From NCBI GenBank assembly GCA_945873095.1, contig CAMCBU010000003.1:1-64000 (forward strand): 64,000 nt of DNA. The letters are read 5' to 3'. Shown here one piece after another: positions 1 through 9,014 of this stretch. Below the pieces are notes generated by a model. That model searched no databases. It was not told where the DNA came from and saw nothing but the letters and a program-made list of their open reading frames with translations. Both the position numbers and the translations under genes were made by a program. The stretch's first letter is position 1. The number at the start of each line of letters is the position of its first letter. The DNA is from Klebsiella pneumoniae (lineage in GTDB: Bacteria > Pseudomonadota > Gammaproteobacteria > Steroidobacterales > Steroidobacteraceae).

Positions 1-1541
1 TGCAGGATGACATTGAGGCGCAGCCATTTGGCGAGGGTACCGACGATGGCGGGAATGCGACCACCACGAACCGCAAACTTGATATCTTTGAGTAGAGCGA
101 AGGTCCGCGTGTGCTCGAGTGCATCGCGAACCGCCATTGCGACGGCCTCGAGGTCGCCTCCCGCTTCTGCCGCTTCGGCTGCGGCGATGGTGATCAGTCC
201 TTGCCCGACGGAGGCATTGCGACTGTCGATTGCACGAATCGGCTTGCCTTCTGGCGATACGCGATCGGCGGCTTTCGTCGCGGCATCCCAAGTTCCGCTG
301 TGACGTGCAGTCAGATTCACCGACACGACACCCTCGTAGTGTGAAGCGAGAAACTCGAACATACGGCGAAAGTCACCGGGCGGCGGCTGTGACGTTTTCG
401 GATGTGCCGGATTGACGGCCAGTTCTCGATAGAACTCGCTCGGCGTCATGCTGACTTTGTCGAGATACGAGCGAGCGCCGAACTGAATGCGTACCGGTAC
501 CATCATGATGCCGAGTCGGTCGACGAGCGAATCGGGTATGTCAGCCCCCGAATCTGTCACGATGGCGATCCGCTGCGTTCGTCTGTGATGTGCAGCCGTT
601 TGCTGCAACTGCATATCGTCGGCTTTCTGAGCGGACACGACACCGTAGTTTGCCGCGAGACGAAACACCTCATCGGGCGTATTGGTGTGAATGTGGATCC
701 GCGCTTTTTGCTTGTTACCACTGATGACGAGGCTTGCGCCTCTTTCGGTGAACTGTTCTCGCAGTTGACGCAGATCGAGCGGGTTCTGCTCACTCGTCGT
801 GATCAGGCACTCGGTGCAATAACGGAATTGTTGATCGCTCGACACTCCACCGGAATCTGCCATCGCCTCGTCGCCGACGTGCAGAGGAGCGACCACCGGG
901 CCGACCTCACCCGTTTCGAGGAATCGGCGCATACCCTCGAGCACTTCGACGAAGCCGAGCGCGCCCGCATCGACGACGTTGGCGATGCGCAGCTCATCCA
1001 ATTGCGATCGGGTGGCTTCCAGGCTCGTGCGAACACGCACCAGTGCTTCGGAGAATAGTTCGCCGAAATTTCGTGATCGACCGAGAGTCGCTTCGGACGC
1101 TTGCGCGAATTCGCTCAGCACCGTCAGGATCGTGCCCTCGCGTGGTTGACTGAGCGCATCACGTGCATAAACCGACCCTTTGGTGACGGCAGCAACAAAC
1201 TCGCGACGACCGAGTCGCGCAAGATGGCCCGCGCCGTCACCCAGACCCAACAAAAATTGCGCGAGGATGGCGCCTGAGTTGCCGCGCGCGCCATCGAGCG
1301 CAGCATCGGCAGCACGCACGAGCAGCGTACCCGCGTGGGGTTCGGGAGCCCGATCAATCGCTGCCAGCACGGCGCTCAAAGTCATCGACATATTCGTCCC
1401 CGTGTCGCCATCCGGCACGGGAAAGACGTTGATTTTGTTGATATGGTCGGTGCATTCGAACAGACGATAAATTCCGGCGCGTAGCGCGTTCGCCAGCTGC
1501 AGCCCGTCGAGTTCGTCGATCGCGATCGCTCGAGTCATCAT
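1..1541 (-). CDS. DAK2-DegV fusion protein (3' end outside window)
   Basis: The visible part is about 513 codons, open at the window edge. The N-terminal DhaL/DAK2-type domain has the metal/nucleotide motif DGDTGTN (residues 44-50) and GARGNSG (84-90). The later part begins with RIAIVTDSGADIP and carries KTSQPPPGDF, typical of the DegV fatty-acid-binding fold. By family knowledge this resembles FakA and FakB functions (fatty acid kinase and its fatty-acid carrier) joined in one chain; the actual substrate in proteobacteria is not settled. The start is ATG at 1541, whose bases 2-4 are the TGA stop of the upstream gspB-like gene (ATGATG), so translation is probably coupled; ATG 1538 is an alternative. 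I am sure of the domains, less sure of the cellular role. Confidence 0.9.
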   Translation of the reverse strand, partial: MMTRAIAIDELDGLQLANALRAGIYRLFECTDHINKINVFPVPDGDTGTNMSMTLSAVLAAIDRAPEPHAGTLLVRAADAALDGARGNSGAILAQFLLGLGDGAGHLARLGRREFVAAVTKGSVYARDALSQPREGTILTVLSEFAQASEATLGRSRNFGELFSEALVRVRTSLEATRSQLDELRIANVVDAGALGFVEVLEGMRRFLETGEVGPVVAPLHVGDEAMADSGGVSSDQQFRYCTECLITTSEQNPLDLRQLREQFTERGASLVISGNKQKARIHIHTNTPDEVFRLAANYGVVSAQKADDMQLQQTAAHHRRTQRIAIVTDSGADIPDSLVDRLGIMMVPVRIQFGARSYLDKVSMTPSEFYRELAVNPAHPKTSQPPPGDFRRMFEFLASHYEGVVSVNLTARHSGTWDAATKAADRVSPEGKPIRAIDSRNASVGQGLITIAAAEAAEAGGDLEAVAMAVRDALEHTRTFALLKDIKFAVRGGRIPAIVGTLAKWLRLNVIL

Positions 1542-2170
1542 CGACCCTCGATCGAGACGGCGAATGACGCTGCGCCGAAAGACAGCACGACTCCCTCGGG
1601 CGTGATGGTGACGACCGTGAGTCCGTCACGGTTCGTGTCACCTTCGCGCAGACGTTCGCCGTTCAGCAGCACGAAGCGCTTGGTCCGATCGGCGTCGAAC
1701 ACGTGCAAATTCAGCGTCGCGGGAGGCAGGTTCGCGCCTGCGGCGAGTTGTTGATCACGAGTCGGCACCGATGCTGGCACCGACGCTGGCAACGACGCTG
1801 GCAACGACGGCGGTGTCGTCACGGGCGCACTTTGTGTGGCGATACCCGATCCCTGCGAGTCAGGCGCTGCTTCTTCGTCGACACCGTTGAGCTTTGGCGC
1901 CGAAGGAGCGGCTTTCGTGATCGTCTCGGTTGGTACGACGGCCGCGGCGACGACCACGGGAGTCGCTGCGATCGTGGGTACGTCTGCCCGAGGTTTCAGC
2001 AAGACGACGGCCAGAACCACGAGGTTGACGACCAACAGGCAAAGTAGCGCCCAGACCCACGCCGGGGTTCTACCGTTCGAGCGCGGCAAAGCCGTTGGCA
2101 GCGTCGACGGATTTTGTTGACGGAGCCGTTCTTCTTCGGATTTTTTTAGCGCATCAAGAATGAAAGACAT
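1538..2170 (-). CDS. gspB: General secretion pathway protein B (GspB-like)
   Basis: This is a 210-residue inner-membrane protein. The N-terminal signature MSFILDALKKSEEER is diagnostic of GspB. It is followed by one transmembrane segment (about 37-58), a Pro/Ala/Ser/Thr-rich periplasmic linker (about 61-150) and a C-terminal domain with RFVLLNGERLREGD, which matches the T2SS protein B domain. GspB works with GspA to insert or assemble the GspD secretin of type II secretion. No gspA or other gsp gene is next to it here, so it is an orphan relative to the main operon. It overlaps the DAK2-DegV gene by 4 bases. A rhombosortase, which processes some type II substrates, lies only 0.8 kb away on the other strand; the link is suggestive only. 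Confidence 0.85.
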   Translation of the reverse strand: MSFILDALKKSEEERLRQQNPSTLPTALPRSNGRTPAWVWALLCLLVVNLVVLAVVLLKPRADVPTIAATPVVVAAAVVPTETITKAAPSAPKLNGVDEEAAPDSQGSGIATQSAPVTTPPSLPASLPASVPASVPTRDQQLAAGANLPPATLNLHVFDADRTKRFVLLNGERLREGDTNRDGLTVVTITPEGVVLSFGAASFAVSIEGR

Positions 2171-2211
2171 GCGTACACGGTCGCGGCAACCCGCGGTGTC
2201 CCCCTTTCCAG

Positions 2212-3006
2212 ATGCGAGTATTGCATGGTCCGAGGCTGCACGGCATAGTCGCGCGCATCGTGCTTACCGACGACTCATCCTGGCTCGCGGTCTCCCCCGG
2301 TTCTCTGCAGTCTGTTTCAGCGACTCTCCCGATCGAGAGCTGTGCTTTGTGGTTGACCGACCTGGATGAATGGGCGCAGTCCGATTCAGATCGGCAAGAG
2401 TGCCTCGACCGATTTGATCGGGAGCGAGCCATGCGCAAGCCGGAGGGACGGGTTCGGCACCGCTTCATCAGTTCTCGCATCGCCTTACGACGCATACTCG
2501 GCGCACTACTACGCGTGCAACCGGCGAACCTGCGCTTCGCGATCGATGAACATGGCAAGCCGACCCTGACTACCCCTCACCAGCACTGTCACTTCAACTT
2601 GAGTCACAGCGATAGCGCCTTGCTCGTGGGGACGAGTCTGAGCGCGCGTATCGGAGTGGATATCGAAGTTCCACGATCGGTACCGAGAGCCCTGCAACTG
2701 TCGCAACGCGTTTTCACGGCAGACGAGCGGTCACTGCTGATGCGTGCCAACGAGATATCCGAGGCAGCTCGCGATGAGATGTTCTTGCAGATTTGGACGC
2801 GCAAGGAGGCTTATCTGAAATGCCGCGGCGACGGATTCACCACGCCGGCCCGCGAGCACGCAGTCGGGCACGACGGCTCGAAACGGTTGGATGGTCTCGA
2901 GATCCGAAGTCTGGACTTGCCTGCTCCGGGCTATGGCGCGTTCGTAATGGCTGCGCCGATCAATCACATTCGGCGTTATCGATTATGTCGCAGCGATCTC
3001 ATCTGA
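2212..3006 (+). CDS. 4'-phosphopantetheinyl transferase (Sfp-type)
   Basis: This 264-residue enzyme would transfer the phosphopantetheine arm of CoA to a serine on acyl or peptidyl carrier proteins. The family motifs are present in order: FNLSHS (128-133), GVDIE with the Mg-binding D150 and E152, and WTRKEAYLK (195-203), where the W-x-x-K-E-A signature carries the third acidic ligand E199. The length and the N-terminal extension before NLSHS fit the Sfp/EntD class rather than the short AcpS class. No polyketide or NRPS cluster is in the window, so the target carrier protein is unknown. It starts 41 bases from the divergent gspB-like gene and overlaps the next gene by 22 bases. Confidence 0.88.
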   Translation: MRVLHGPRLHGIVARIVLTDDSSWLAVSPGSLQSVSATLPIESCALWLTDLDEWAQSDSDRQECLDRFDRERAMRKPEGRVRHRFISSRIALRRILGALLRVQPANLRFAIDEHGKPTLTTPHQHCHFNLSHSDSALLVGTSLSARIGVDIEVPRSVPRALQLSQRVFTADERSLLMRANEISEAARDEMFLQIWTRKEAYLKCRGDGFTTPAREHAVGHDGSKRLDGLEIRSLDLPAPGYGAFVMAAPINHIRRYRLCRSDLI

Positions 3007-3566
3007 CTGCGGCGGGTTTGATCTCGCTCGTCTTTCTCGCTGGCGGTCTGCTAGCCGAGTCGACCCGGCAAATGTTGCGCTGGTCCCGAGAGGCACCGGC
3101 CATCGAGTGGCTCTGGCGGAGTTGGTGTGCGCACTGGGTACATCTCGATCTGAACCATGCCTTGGTGAATGCGGCTGGCTTTCTATTGGTCGCGGCTTGG
3201 CTGTCGACCGCTTTCACCTTGACGGGTTGGGCCATCGTCATCGTCGCCGCGATCGTCGCGATCGATGTCGGCTTATGGTGGTTGACCCGCTTCGAATGGT
3301 ATGTCGGCGCTTCGGCCATGATCCATGCCTTGGCCGCTGCCGGTATCACCGTGAAGCTATTCGAAGGCGAACGATTTTCACGTTGGGTCGCTCTCGCTGG
3401 TTTGCTGAAGTTGGCATACGAGCAGCTCGCTATGCCTGTTGCGTTAGTGGGTGGCGCAACCGCAGCAGTCGATGCACATTTGTTTGGTGTCGTCGCAGGT
3501 GCGCTTTGCGGGTCAGTCTTCGCGTCGACGGGATGGTGTCGAGCGCGCTCCGTCACCTTGTCGTAG
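2985..3566 (+). CDS. rrtA: Rhombosortase-like rhomboid protease
   Basis: This is a 193-residue polytopic membrane protein with about six hydrophobic segments. It has rhomboid-protease landmarks: H58-x-x-x-N62 in LNHALVN, the nucleophile motif GAS with Ser110 (YVGASAMIH) and His165 in a late membrane segment (DAHLFG). The size and the GAS-type motif fit the rhombosortase branch, which trims the GlyGly-CTERM tails of proteins exported by type II secretion. I found no GlyGly-CTERM protein in this window. The start ATG 2985 lies inside the 3' end of the transferase gene (22-base overlap). The 3' end overlaps the convergent dinB gene by 54 bases. A generic rhomboid protease is the alternative. Confidence 0.78.
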   Translation: MSQRSHLTAAGLISLVFLAGGLLAESTRQMLRWSREAPAIEWLWRSWCAHWVHLDLNHALVNAAGFLLVAAWLSTAFTLTGWAIVIVAAIVAIDVGLWWLTRFEWYVGASAMIHALAAAGITVKLFEGERFSRWVALAGLLKLAYEQLAMPVALVGGATAAVDAHLFGVVAGALCGSVFASTGWCRARSVTLS

Positions 3567-4715
3567 CAGACCGCTTGCACGAGAGACCGCCGTGCCGCCG
3601 AACTTTTGTCGGATGGCGTCGACCGTGCTGTCGATCGCCGTCGTCGTTACGCTCGCTGGTGAAAACAGATCCGGTTGTTCGTTGCTGCCGAACTCCGATG
3701 CTGACACTCCGAGCAGCCGTACCCTGGTCTGCGGTTTCTCGCGCAAGAAGGTGCGTAACAGTTCCTCGGTCGTCATCAGGATGAGGCGGGTCTCGTCGGT
3801 TGCCGTAGGCAACGTCTTCTGGCGACTGAAGGTGACGAAGTCTGCTCGCCGAACTTTGATGCCGACACAGCGGGCACGAAGTCCCTTGCGACGCAGTCTG
3901 CTACTCACCTTGTCGCTCAGCGCGCTGATCTCAGCCAACATCTGTCGCGTATCGGTCAGATCAGTGGCGTAGGTCTGTTCGTTACTCACGGACTTCTCGT
4001 CATGGTCCGGTTCAACCGCGCGATCATCGATTCCGCAAGCACGTGCTCGCCAATGTAGCGCATGCCGCCCGAACCATCGGTCCATTTGGCTATCTGACGC
4101 GCGTTGTAAATCGCCGATGGTCTTGACCCCAACCGCGAGCAGCTCGTCACCTTTTTTACGACCCAGTCCGGGCAAGCGTTTGATGGAGAGCGGCATCAGC
4201 GTCTCGATCACCCGACTCGGCGCGACAACGGTGAGTCCGTCGGGCTTATCGAGATCCGAGGCGATTTTCGCCACCAGTTTATTGGGCGCGACGCCGACTG
4301 ACGCGTTGAGCCCGGTCCGCTCGCGTATCGAATGTTTGATCTCTCGGGCCATCGAGATTGCATCGCCCTTCAAGGTCAGGCTCGCCGTCACATCCAAAAA
4401 TGCCTCATCCAGCGACAAGCCTTCAACCAAGGGCGTGAACTCGTGGAATACCTCGAATATCTGCGCCGAGATCTCTGCGTATCTTGCCATCCGAGGGCGC
4501 ACACAAACGGCGTGCGGGCATAGTTGCAGAGCGCGACGCATCGGCATGGCAGAGCGGACGCCGAATACCCGAACCTCGTAGCTGGCCGCGGCGACAACGC
4601 CCCTGCCGTTCGTACCACCGACGATCAAGGGCTTGCCACGTAGCTCCGGATGATCCTGCTGCTCGACGGATGCATAGAATGCATCCATGTCGACGTGCAG
4701 AATGGAGCGCGTCAC
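3513..4715 (-). CDS. dinB: DNA polymerase IV (Y-family, translesion)
   Basis: This 400-residue protein synthesises across damaged template bases. Catalytic acidic residues are in HVDMDAF (D9) and SLDEAF (D103, E104). The thumb helix-hairpin-helix is around 174-203 (LPGLGRKKGDELL). A beta-clamp-binding motif QPDLF is at 347-351. A short basic tail follows it, encoded in the region that overlaps the rhombosortase gene on the opposite strand (54 bases). It is placed directly after fadE with an ATGA overlap (4712-4715), so the two are probably cotranscribed. No LexA-box-like sequence is evident at the start because the start lies inside fadE. Confidence 0.95.
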   Translation of the reverse strand: MTRSILHVDMDAFYASVEQQDHPELRGKPLIVGGTNGRGVVAAASYEVRVFGVRSAMPMRRALQLCPHAVCVRPRMARYAEISAQIFEVFHEFTPLVEGLSLDEAFLDVTASLTLKGDAISMAREIKHSIRERTGLNASVGVAPNKLVAKIASDLDKPDGLTVVAPSRVIETLMPLSIKRLPGLGRKKGDELLAVGVKTIGDLQRASDSQMDRWFGRHALHWRARACGIDDRAVEPDHDEKSVSNEQTYATDLTDTRQMLAEISALSDKVSSRLRRKGLRARCVGIKVRRADFVTFSRQKTLPTATDETRLILMTTEELLRTFLREKPQTRVRLLGVSASEFGSNEQPDLFSPASVTTTAIDSTVDAIRQKFGGTAVSRASGLLRQGDGARSTPSRRRED

Positions 4716-7258
4716 GAAGTCGAGGCGGCTGACTCGGGGATGGTCACGTGTACGTGCAGAGCAGCGCCCGATCGAGTGCCGAGTTCATCCGGCGCGAAAT
4801 CATCGACATGGATCAAATCCATGACTTTGCGATCGTAGGCTCGTAGCCAAATCGACTCGTCGGCGTTGAGGATACCGATCGCTTGGGCTTCGGTGATTTG
4901 TCCAGGCAAGTCCAAGGCGTCGATGCGACCCGTCTTGACGCCCTCGATACGAATACGCTTCTCGAGACCTTCGGCACGTTCAGCCATCTCGAGAACTTCT
5001 TGCAGTAGGCCGAGTGCGTTGCCCTGCTCGATGCGTCGGTAAACCGGGTAGCAGAGGCGATCCCGAGTTTCGGTTGGTGACGTGACGAGCGCAGCGAGTT
5101 TGCGGCCGAGTCGATCATCGGGGGCGGAGTACTGCAAGCCGCGCGGGAAAATCAGAAAGCGCATGGCCGCAGCCAGAAACCGGTTGGGGAAGTTTCGCAG
5201 GAAGCCGTGCAGCTGCTCCTGGGCCTGATATAGCAAGTGACGGCACGCCCACTCGACGATGGGCAGGTCTTCTTGGCGACGGCCTTGATTCTCGTAGTGC
5301 TTCAGCACCATCGAGGCGAGATACATGTACGACAGTACATCGCCGAGCCGCGCCGACAGATTTTCTTTCTTTTTCAGATACCCGCCTAGCGACAGCATGG
5401 CGACATCGACCGCAAAGGCGAAGCTCGCCGAGAACCGCACGATGTGTTGGTAGTAACGCGTCGCCGGGCCGACCTCGGGGGCTGCGGTAAACCGCGCGTT
5501 GGTTAGCGCCATCACGAACGATCGCACCGCGTTGCTCAAGGTAAAGCCGATGTGACCGAAGAGCGCCGCGTCGAAGTCGTCGACTCCGCGTTTACGATCC
5601 GGATTGCGCGCCGCTTCCATTTCCTTGAGTACGAACGGATGACAGCGAATCGCCCCTTGTCCGAAGATGATCAAACTGCGAGTGAGAATGTTCGCGCCTT
5701 CGACCGTGATCGCCACCGGCACCACTTGATAGCCGCGACCGAGGTAATTCTTCGGACCGAGACAGATGCCCTTGCCACCGTGCACGTCCATGGCGTCGTT
5801 CGCGACCATGCGACTCATCTCGGTCACGTGATACTTCAACATAGCCGAGGGCACTGACGGTTTTTCACCACCGTCGATGGCACCTGCCGTGACGGATCGT
5901 GCGGCATCCATGGTGTAGGTGAGCCCGACCATTCTAGCGATGACCGTTTCGATGCCTTCGAATTGACCGACCGGCATATTGAATTGCCGACGGATCCGCG
6001 AGTAAGCGCCGGTGGCGAAGACGGCTGCTTTGCCACCGCCGGTTCCGCTCGAGGGCAAAGAAATACAACGCCCGACCGACAACTGCTCGACCAGCATGCG
6101 CCAGCCTTGGCCGATCATTTTGGGTCCACCGATGATGAACTCGAGCGGCACGAAAACGTTATCGCCTTGGATGGGGCCGTTTTGGAACGGTACGTTGAGC
6201 GGGAAGTGCCGTCGTCCGATCGAGACACCTGTCGTGTTGCGCGGAATGAGTGCGCAGGTGATACCGATATCTTCCCGATCACCGAGCAGTTTTTCCGGGT
6301 CGAACAATCTGAAGGCGAGACCGATGACGGTCGCCACCGGAGCGAGCGTGATGTAGCGCTTCGAGAAGTTCAGACGGATGCCGACGATCTCCTGCCCCTG
6401 CCACTGCCCACGGCAAATGACGCCCGTGTCGGGCAAAGAGGCCGCATCCGAACCGGCGCGTGGACCGGTGAGCGCGAAGCAGGGTATGTCTTCGCCACTG
6501 GCGAGACGTGGGAGGTAATGATTTTTTTGTTCTTCGGTTCCGTAATGCTGCAGCAGCTCGCCGGGGCCGAGCGAGTTGGGGACCGCGACCGTCGAGGAGA
6601 CGACGGCACTACGACTCGACAGCTTGGCGAGTACACACGAGTGAGCATAGGCCGAGAATTCCAGTCCGCCATATTTCTTCTGGATGATCATCGCGAAGAA
6701 GCCTTGGCGTTTCAGAAATGCCCAGATTTCGGGCGGCATGTCGCCACGACGGTGTGTGATGTCGAAGTCGTCGATCATGCGGCACAGTTCTTCGCACGGA
6801 CCATCCAGAAAGGCTTGTTCCTCGGCAGTCAGTCGCGGCGTCTTGGCGCCGAGCAACTTCGACCAGTCCGGGTTGCCGGTGAACAGTTCGCCATCCCACC
6901 ATACGGTACCGGCTTCGAGTGCCTCGCGTTCGGTGGATGACATCGACGGCAACATGCGTCGATAGATCTTCATGAATGGCCGTGTGATTACCGTTTTGCG
7001 CAGCGGATGAAGGTTGAACGCCACCAAGACGAAGAACAGAAGCCAAAGAATTCCTTTCCATACGCCCGCCGGGTCGCCGGCAGTACTGTAGGCAGTCAAC
7101 AACACGAAGAAGGTGGTGGTGAACGCCAGCAGGCTGAGTCGTTTGTAGGCGAGATACAGCACCGCCGCCACGAACAGTAAAGCGATGATGCCGCCAGTTG
7201 CCGTCAGCGCCCAAGCAGCGAGGAGGGCCAGAGTGATAGAGATGATCGCGTTGGTCAT
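4712..7258 (-). CDS. fadE: Acyl-CoA dehydrogenase FadE
   Basis: This 848-residue protein carries out the first oxidation step of fatty acid beta-oxidation (acyl-CoA to trans-2-enoyl-CoA, FAD-dependent). It is the long FadE type. The N-terminus has two to three hydrophobic segments (about 4-80). They are followed by a dehydrogenase core with CFALTGPRAGSDAASLPDTG (FAD/substrate region) and a long C-terminal extension (about 600-848) specific to FadE. The length is close to E. coli FadE (about 814). A good hairpin terminator of the upstream mdh gene sits 33 bases before its start, so fadE probably has its own promoter in 7259-7290, and dinB follows in the same transcript. Confidence 0.95.
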   Translation of the reverse strand: MTNAIISITLALLAAWALTATGGIIALLFVAAVLYLAYKRLSLLAFTTTFFVLLTAYSTAGDPAGVWKGILWLLFFVLVAFNLHPLRKTVITRPFMKIYRRMLPSMSSTEREALEAGTVWWDGELFTGNPDWSKLLGAKTPRLTAEEQAFLDGPCEELCRMIDDFDITHRRGDMPPEIWAFLKRQGFFAMIIQKKYGGLEFSAYAHSCVLAKLSSRSAVVSSTVAVPNSLGPGELLQHYGTEEQKNHYLPRLASGEDIPCFALTGPRAGSDAASLPDTGVICRGQWQGQEIVGIRLNFSKRYITLAPVATVIGLAFRLFDPEKLLGDREDIGITCALIPRNTTGVSIGRRHFPLNVPFQNGPIQGDNVFVPLEFIIGGPKMIGQGWRMLVEQLSVGRCISLPSSGTGGGKAAVFATGAYSRIRRQFNMPVGQFEGIETVIARMVGLTYTMDAARSVTAGAIDGGEKPSVPSAMLKYHVTEMSRMVANDAMDVHGGKGICLGPKNYLGRGYQVVPVAITVEGANILTRSLIIFGQGAIRCHPFVLKEMEAARNPDRKRGVDDFDAALFGHIGFTLSNAVRSFVMALTNARFTAAPEVGPATRYYQHIVRFSASFAFAVDVAMLSLGGYLKKKENLSARLGDVLSYMYLASMVLKHYENQGRRQEDLPIVEWACRHLLYQAQEQLHGFLRNFPNRFLAAAMRFLIFPRGLQYSAPDDRLGRKLAALVTSPTETRDRLCYPVYRRIEQGNALGLLQEVLEMAERAEGLEKRIRIEGVKTGRIDALDLPGQITEAQAIGILNADESIWLRAYDRKVMDLIHVDDFAPDELGTRSGAALHVHVTIPESAASTS

Positions 7259-7283
7259 GGCTATAGCCTACAAGAGGTCGGGC

Positions 7284-7313
7284 AAAATAAAGAGGGGCCG
7301 ATACGGCCCCTCT
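7284..7313 (-). terminator. Rho-independent terminator of mdh
   Basis: On the minus strand the 10-bp stem AGAGGGGCCG / CGGCCCCTCT closes a 3-base loop (7291-7313) and is followed by TTATTTT (7284-7290). It lies about 50 bases past the mdh stop. It is the clearest factor-independent terminator in the first 10 kb. Confidence 0.85.
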
Positions 7314-7363
7314 CGGCGGAGCCGTCTGGCTCCGAAATAGTTCGGCGGCCGGGCCGCGCGGCG

Positions 7364-8344
7364 TCAGCCGAGCAGGTCCTTCACGCCGTCGCGCTCTTCC
7401 AGCAATTCCTTGTGCGTGGCATCCATGCGCTGGCGGCTGAATTCGTCGATCGCGAGTCCCTGCACGATCTCGTATTGACCATTCCGGCAGACCACCGGAT
7501 AGGAATAGATCACGCCCTCGGGAATGCCGTAGCTGCCATCGGAAGGGATGCCCATCGAGACCCAATCGCCAGCGGCAGAACCGCGGAACCAGTCACGGAT
7601 ATGGTCGATGGCGGCCGAGCCCGCAGACGCCGCCGACGAGGCGCCGCGCGCCTTGATGATGGCCGCGCCACGCTGTTGCACGGTGGGGATGAAATCCGTC
7701 TCGATCCAGTTGGCATCGACCAGCGAGCGCGCCGACTGGCCTTTCACGAGACTGTGGTTGATGTCCGGGTACTGTGTCGCCGAGTGATTGCCCCAAATGG
7801 TCATTTTCTGGATGTCATTGACGTGGCAGCCGGTCTTCTCGGCTAGTTGCGACAGCGCGCGGTTGTGATCGAGACGCGTCATTGCGGTGAACGACTGCGG
7901 CTTGAGCGACGGCGCATTCTTCATGGCGATCAAGGCATTCGTGTTGGCCGGGTTGCCGACCACGAGCACGCGTATGTCGCGAGCCGCCACCTCGTTCAAG
8001 GCCTTGCCTTGCGCCGAGAAAATTTGGGCGTTGGCGAGCAACAGATCTTTGCGCTCCATGCCAGGACCGCGGGGGCGGGCGCCGACTAGCAGGGCGGCGT
8101 GACAATCCTTGAAAGCAACCCGAGCATCGTCTGTTGCGATGACCTTGTTCAGCGTCGGGAAAGCGCAGTCGTTGAGTTCCATGACGACACCCTGCAGCGT
8201 CGGCAACGCAGGCGTGATCTCCAGCAAGTGCAGGTTGACGGGCTGGTCGGGCCCGAGCATGGCGCCCGAGGCGACACGGAAAGCGAGGGCATAACCAATC
8301 TGACCAGCTGCGCCGGTGATGGCGACGTTCAAGGGCTGCTTCAT
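7364..8344 (-). CDS. mdh: NAD-dependent malate dehydrogenase
   Basis: This 326-residue TCA-cycle enzyme converts malate and oxaloacetate. It has the Rossmann motif GAAGQIG (11-17), TRLDHNRA with the catalytic Asp159, and the active-site His187 in [10 protein letters not shown]. Length and motifs fit the roughly 327-residue malate dehydrogenase group rather than the E. coli 312-residue form. It is monocistronic: a terminator follows at 7284-7313, and the divergent YtrA operon promoter lies beyond 8400. Confidence 0.96.
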   Translation of the reverse strand: MKQPLNVAITGAAGQIGYALAFRVASGAMLGPDQPVNLHLLEITPALPTLQGVVMELNDCAFPTLNKVIATDDARVAFKDCHAALLVGARPRGPGMERKDLLLANAQIFSAQGKALNEVAARDIRVLVVGNPANTNALIAMKNAPSLKPQSFTAMTRLDHNRALSQLAEKTGCHVNDIQKMTIWGNHSATQYPDINHSLVKGQSARSLVDANWIETDFIPTVQQRGAAIIKARGASSAASAGSAAIDHIRDWFRGSAAGDWVSMGIPSDGSYGIPEGVIYSYPVVCRNGQYEIVQGLAIDEFSRQRMDATHKELLEERDGVKDLLG

Positions 8345-8409
8345 CCAAAAATCTCCACGTTGATAGGCCCGTAAATTTTACGTGATCGACGGCGCGGCGC
8401 CCCGGCTAG

Positions 8410-8446
8410 TTGACAGCGTGTTGGTGTTGTAGTTATATATAACACT
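8410..8446 (+). promoter_or_regulatory. Promoter and probable YtrA operator
   Basis: There is a -35 TTGACA at 8410-8415 and a -10-like TATATA at 8434-8439 (18-base spacing). They overlap GGTGTTGTA (8423-8431) and TTATATATAACA (8433-8444), which contains the palindrome GTTATATATAAC. The outer words fit GGTG-N16-CACt (8423-8446), close to the GGTG-N16-CACC operator that I recall for a YtrA-type regulator in Xanthomonas (from memory, not checked). The same arrangement recurs at 43228-43264. The regulator encoded just downstream is the obvious candidate to bind here. Confidence 0.75.
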
Positions 8447-8472
8447 AGATTATTTCAGTCGGAGTTATTAAC

Positions 8473-8628
8473 GTGCAGACATGGACCTACTCGAAACCGC
8501 TGGTGACCGTTTCCGCGGTCGCTCTGATCGCCATTTTGCTGACAAGCGCGTTGCTTTGGGGGCTCGCCCTGTCTGCCGACAGGCCGAGCGCACCTCGCTT
8601 TGCCGTTTCGGTCTTGGCGATCGGTTGA
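8473..8628 (+). CDS. Small single-pass membrane protein, operon leader gene
   Basis: This 51-codon frame starts with GTG after a GGAG ribosome-binding site (8461-8464). The product has one hydrophobic stretch (about residues 11-34: VTVSAVALIAILLTSALLWG) and a short basic tail. It lies between the operator-promoter and the GntR gene in the same direction, 13 bases before the regulator. Its position suggests a role in, or processing with, the exporter operon. I do not recognise the family; the evidence is the SD, the membrane segment and the operon position. Confidence 0.5.
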   Translation: MQTWTYSKPLVTVSAVALIAILLTSALLWGLALSADRPSAPRFAVSVLAIG

Positions 8629-8641
8629 AGACGGCTAGGCG

Positions 8642-9004
8642 ATGAGCGACCGCAAATGGAATGACGATGCGCCGATCTACCGCCAGCTGCGGGATCGCGT
8701 TGTCGCCATGATTCTTGACGGTGCTTTGAAAGAGGGCGATCCCCTGCCTTCGGTTCGCAACGTCGCGGCGGAGTTTCGCATCAATCCCCTGACGGTACTC
8801 AAGGCTTATCAAGAGTTGGTCGACGAACAATTGGTCGAGAAACGACGCGGTCGCGGAATGTACGTCAACACGGGGGCCAGGGCAGCGCTGCTCAAAGACG
8901 AGCGGCAGCGATTTTTGGCTGACGAGTGGCCTCGTACTCGCGCCAAGATCGATCGTCTCGGTCTAACCGTCGACGAACTGCTAGCCACCAAAGAAAACCA
9001 GTGA
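8642..9004 (+). CDS. GntR-family regulator, YtrA subfamily
   Basis: This 120-residue protein consists almost only of a winged helix-turn-helix (about 10-78, with PIYRQLRDRV and LPSVRNVAAEF...NPLTVLKAYQELV). It has a short C-terminal helix and no effector-binding domain, which is the definition of the YtrA subfamily. Such regulators normally repress their own operon with an adjacent ABC transporter, exactly the layout here (ATPase 10 bases downstream). The likely binding site is 8423-8446, with a second site at 43241-43264. Confidence 0.92.
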   Translation: MSDRKWNDDAPIYRQLRDRVVAMILDGALKEGDPLPSVRNVAAEFRINPLTVLKAYQELVDEQLVEKRRGRGMYVNTGARAALLKDERQRFLADEWPRTRAKIDRLGLTVDELLATKENQ

Positions 9005-9014
9005 GGACTCTCCC

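Noticed and set aside
5963-6940. 325-codon plus-strand open frame inside fadE
   Set aside because: It is antisense to a full-length, motif-complete FadE and has no recognisable protein features, as expected in GC-rich DNA.
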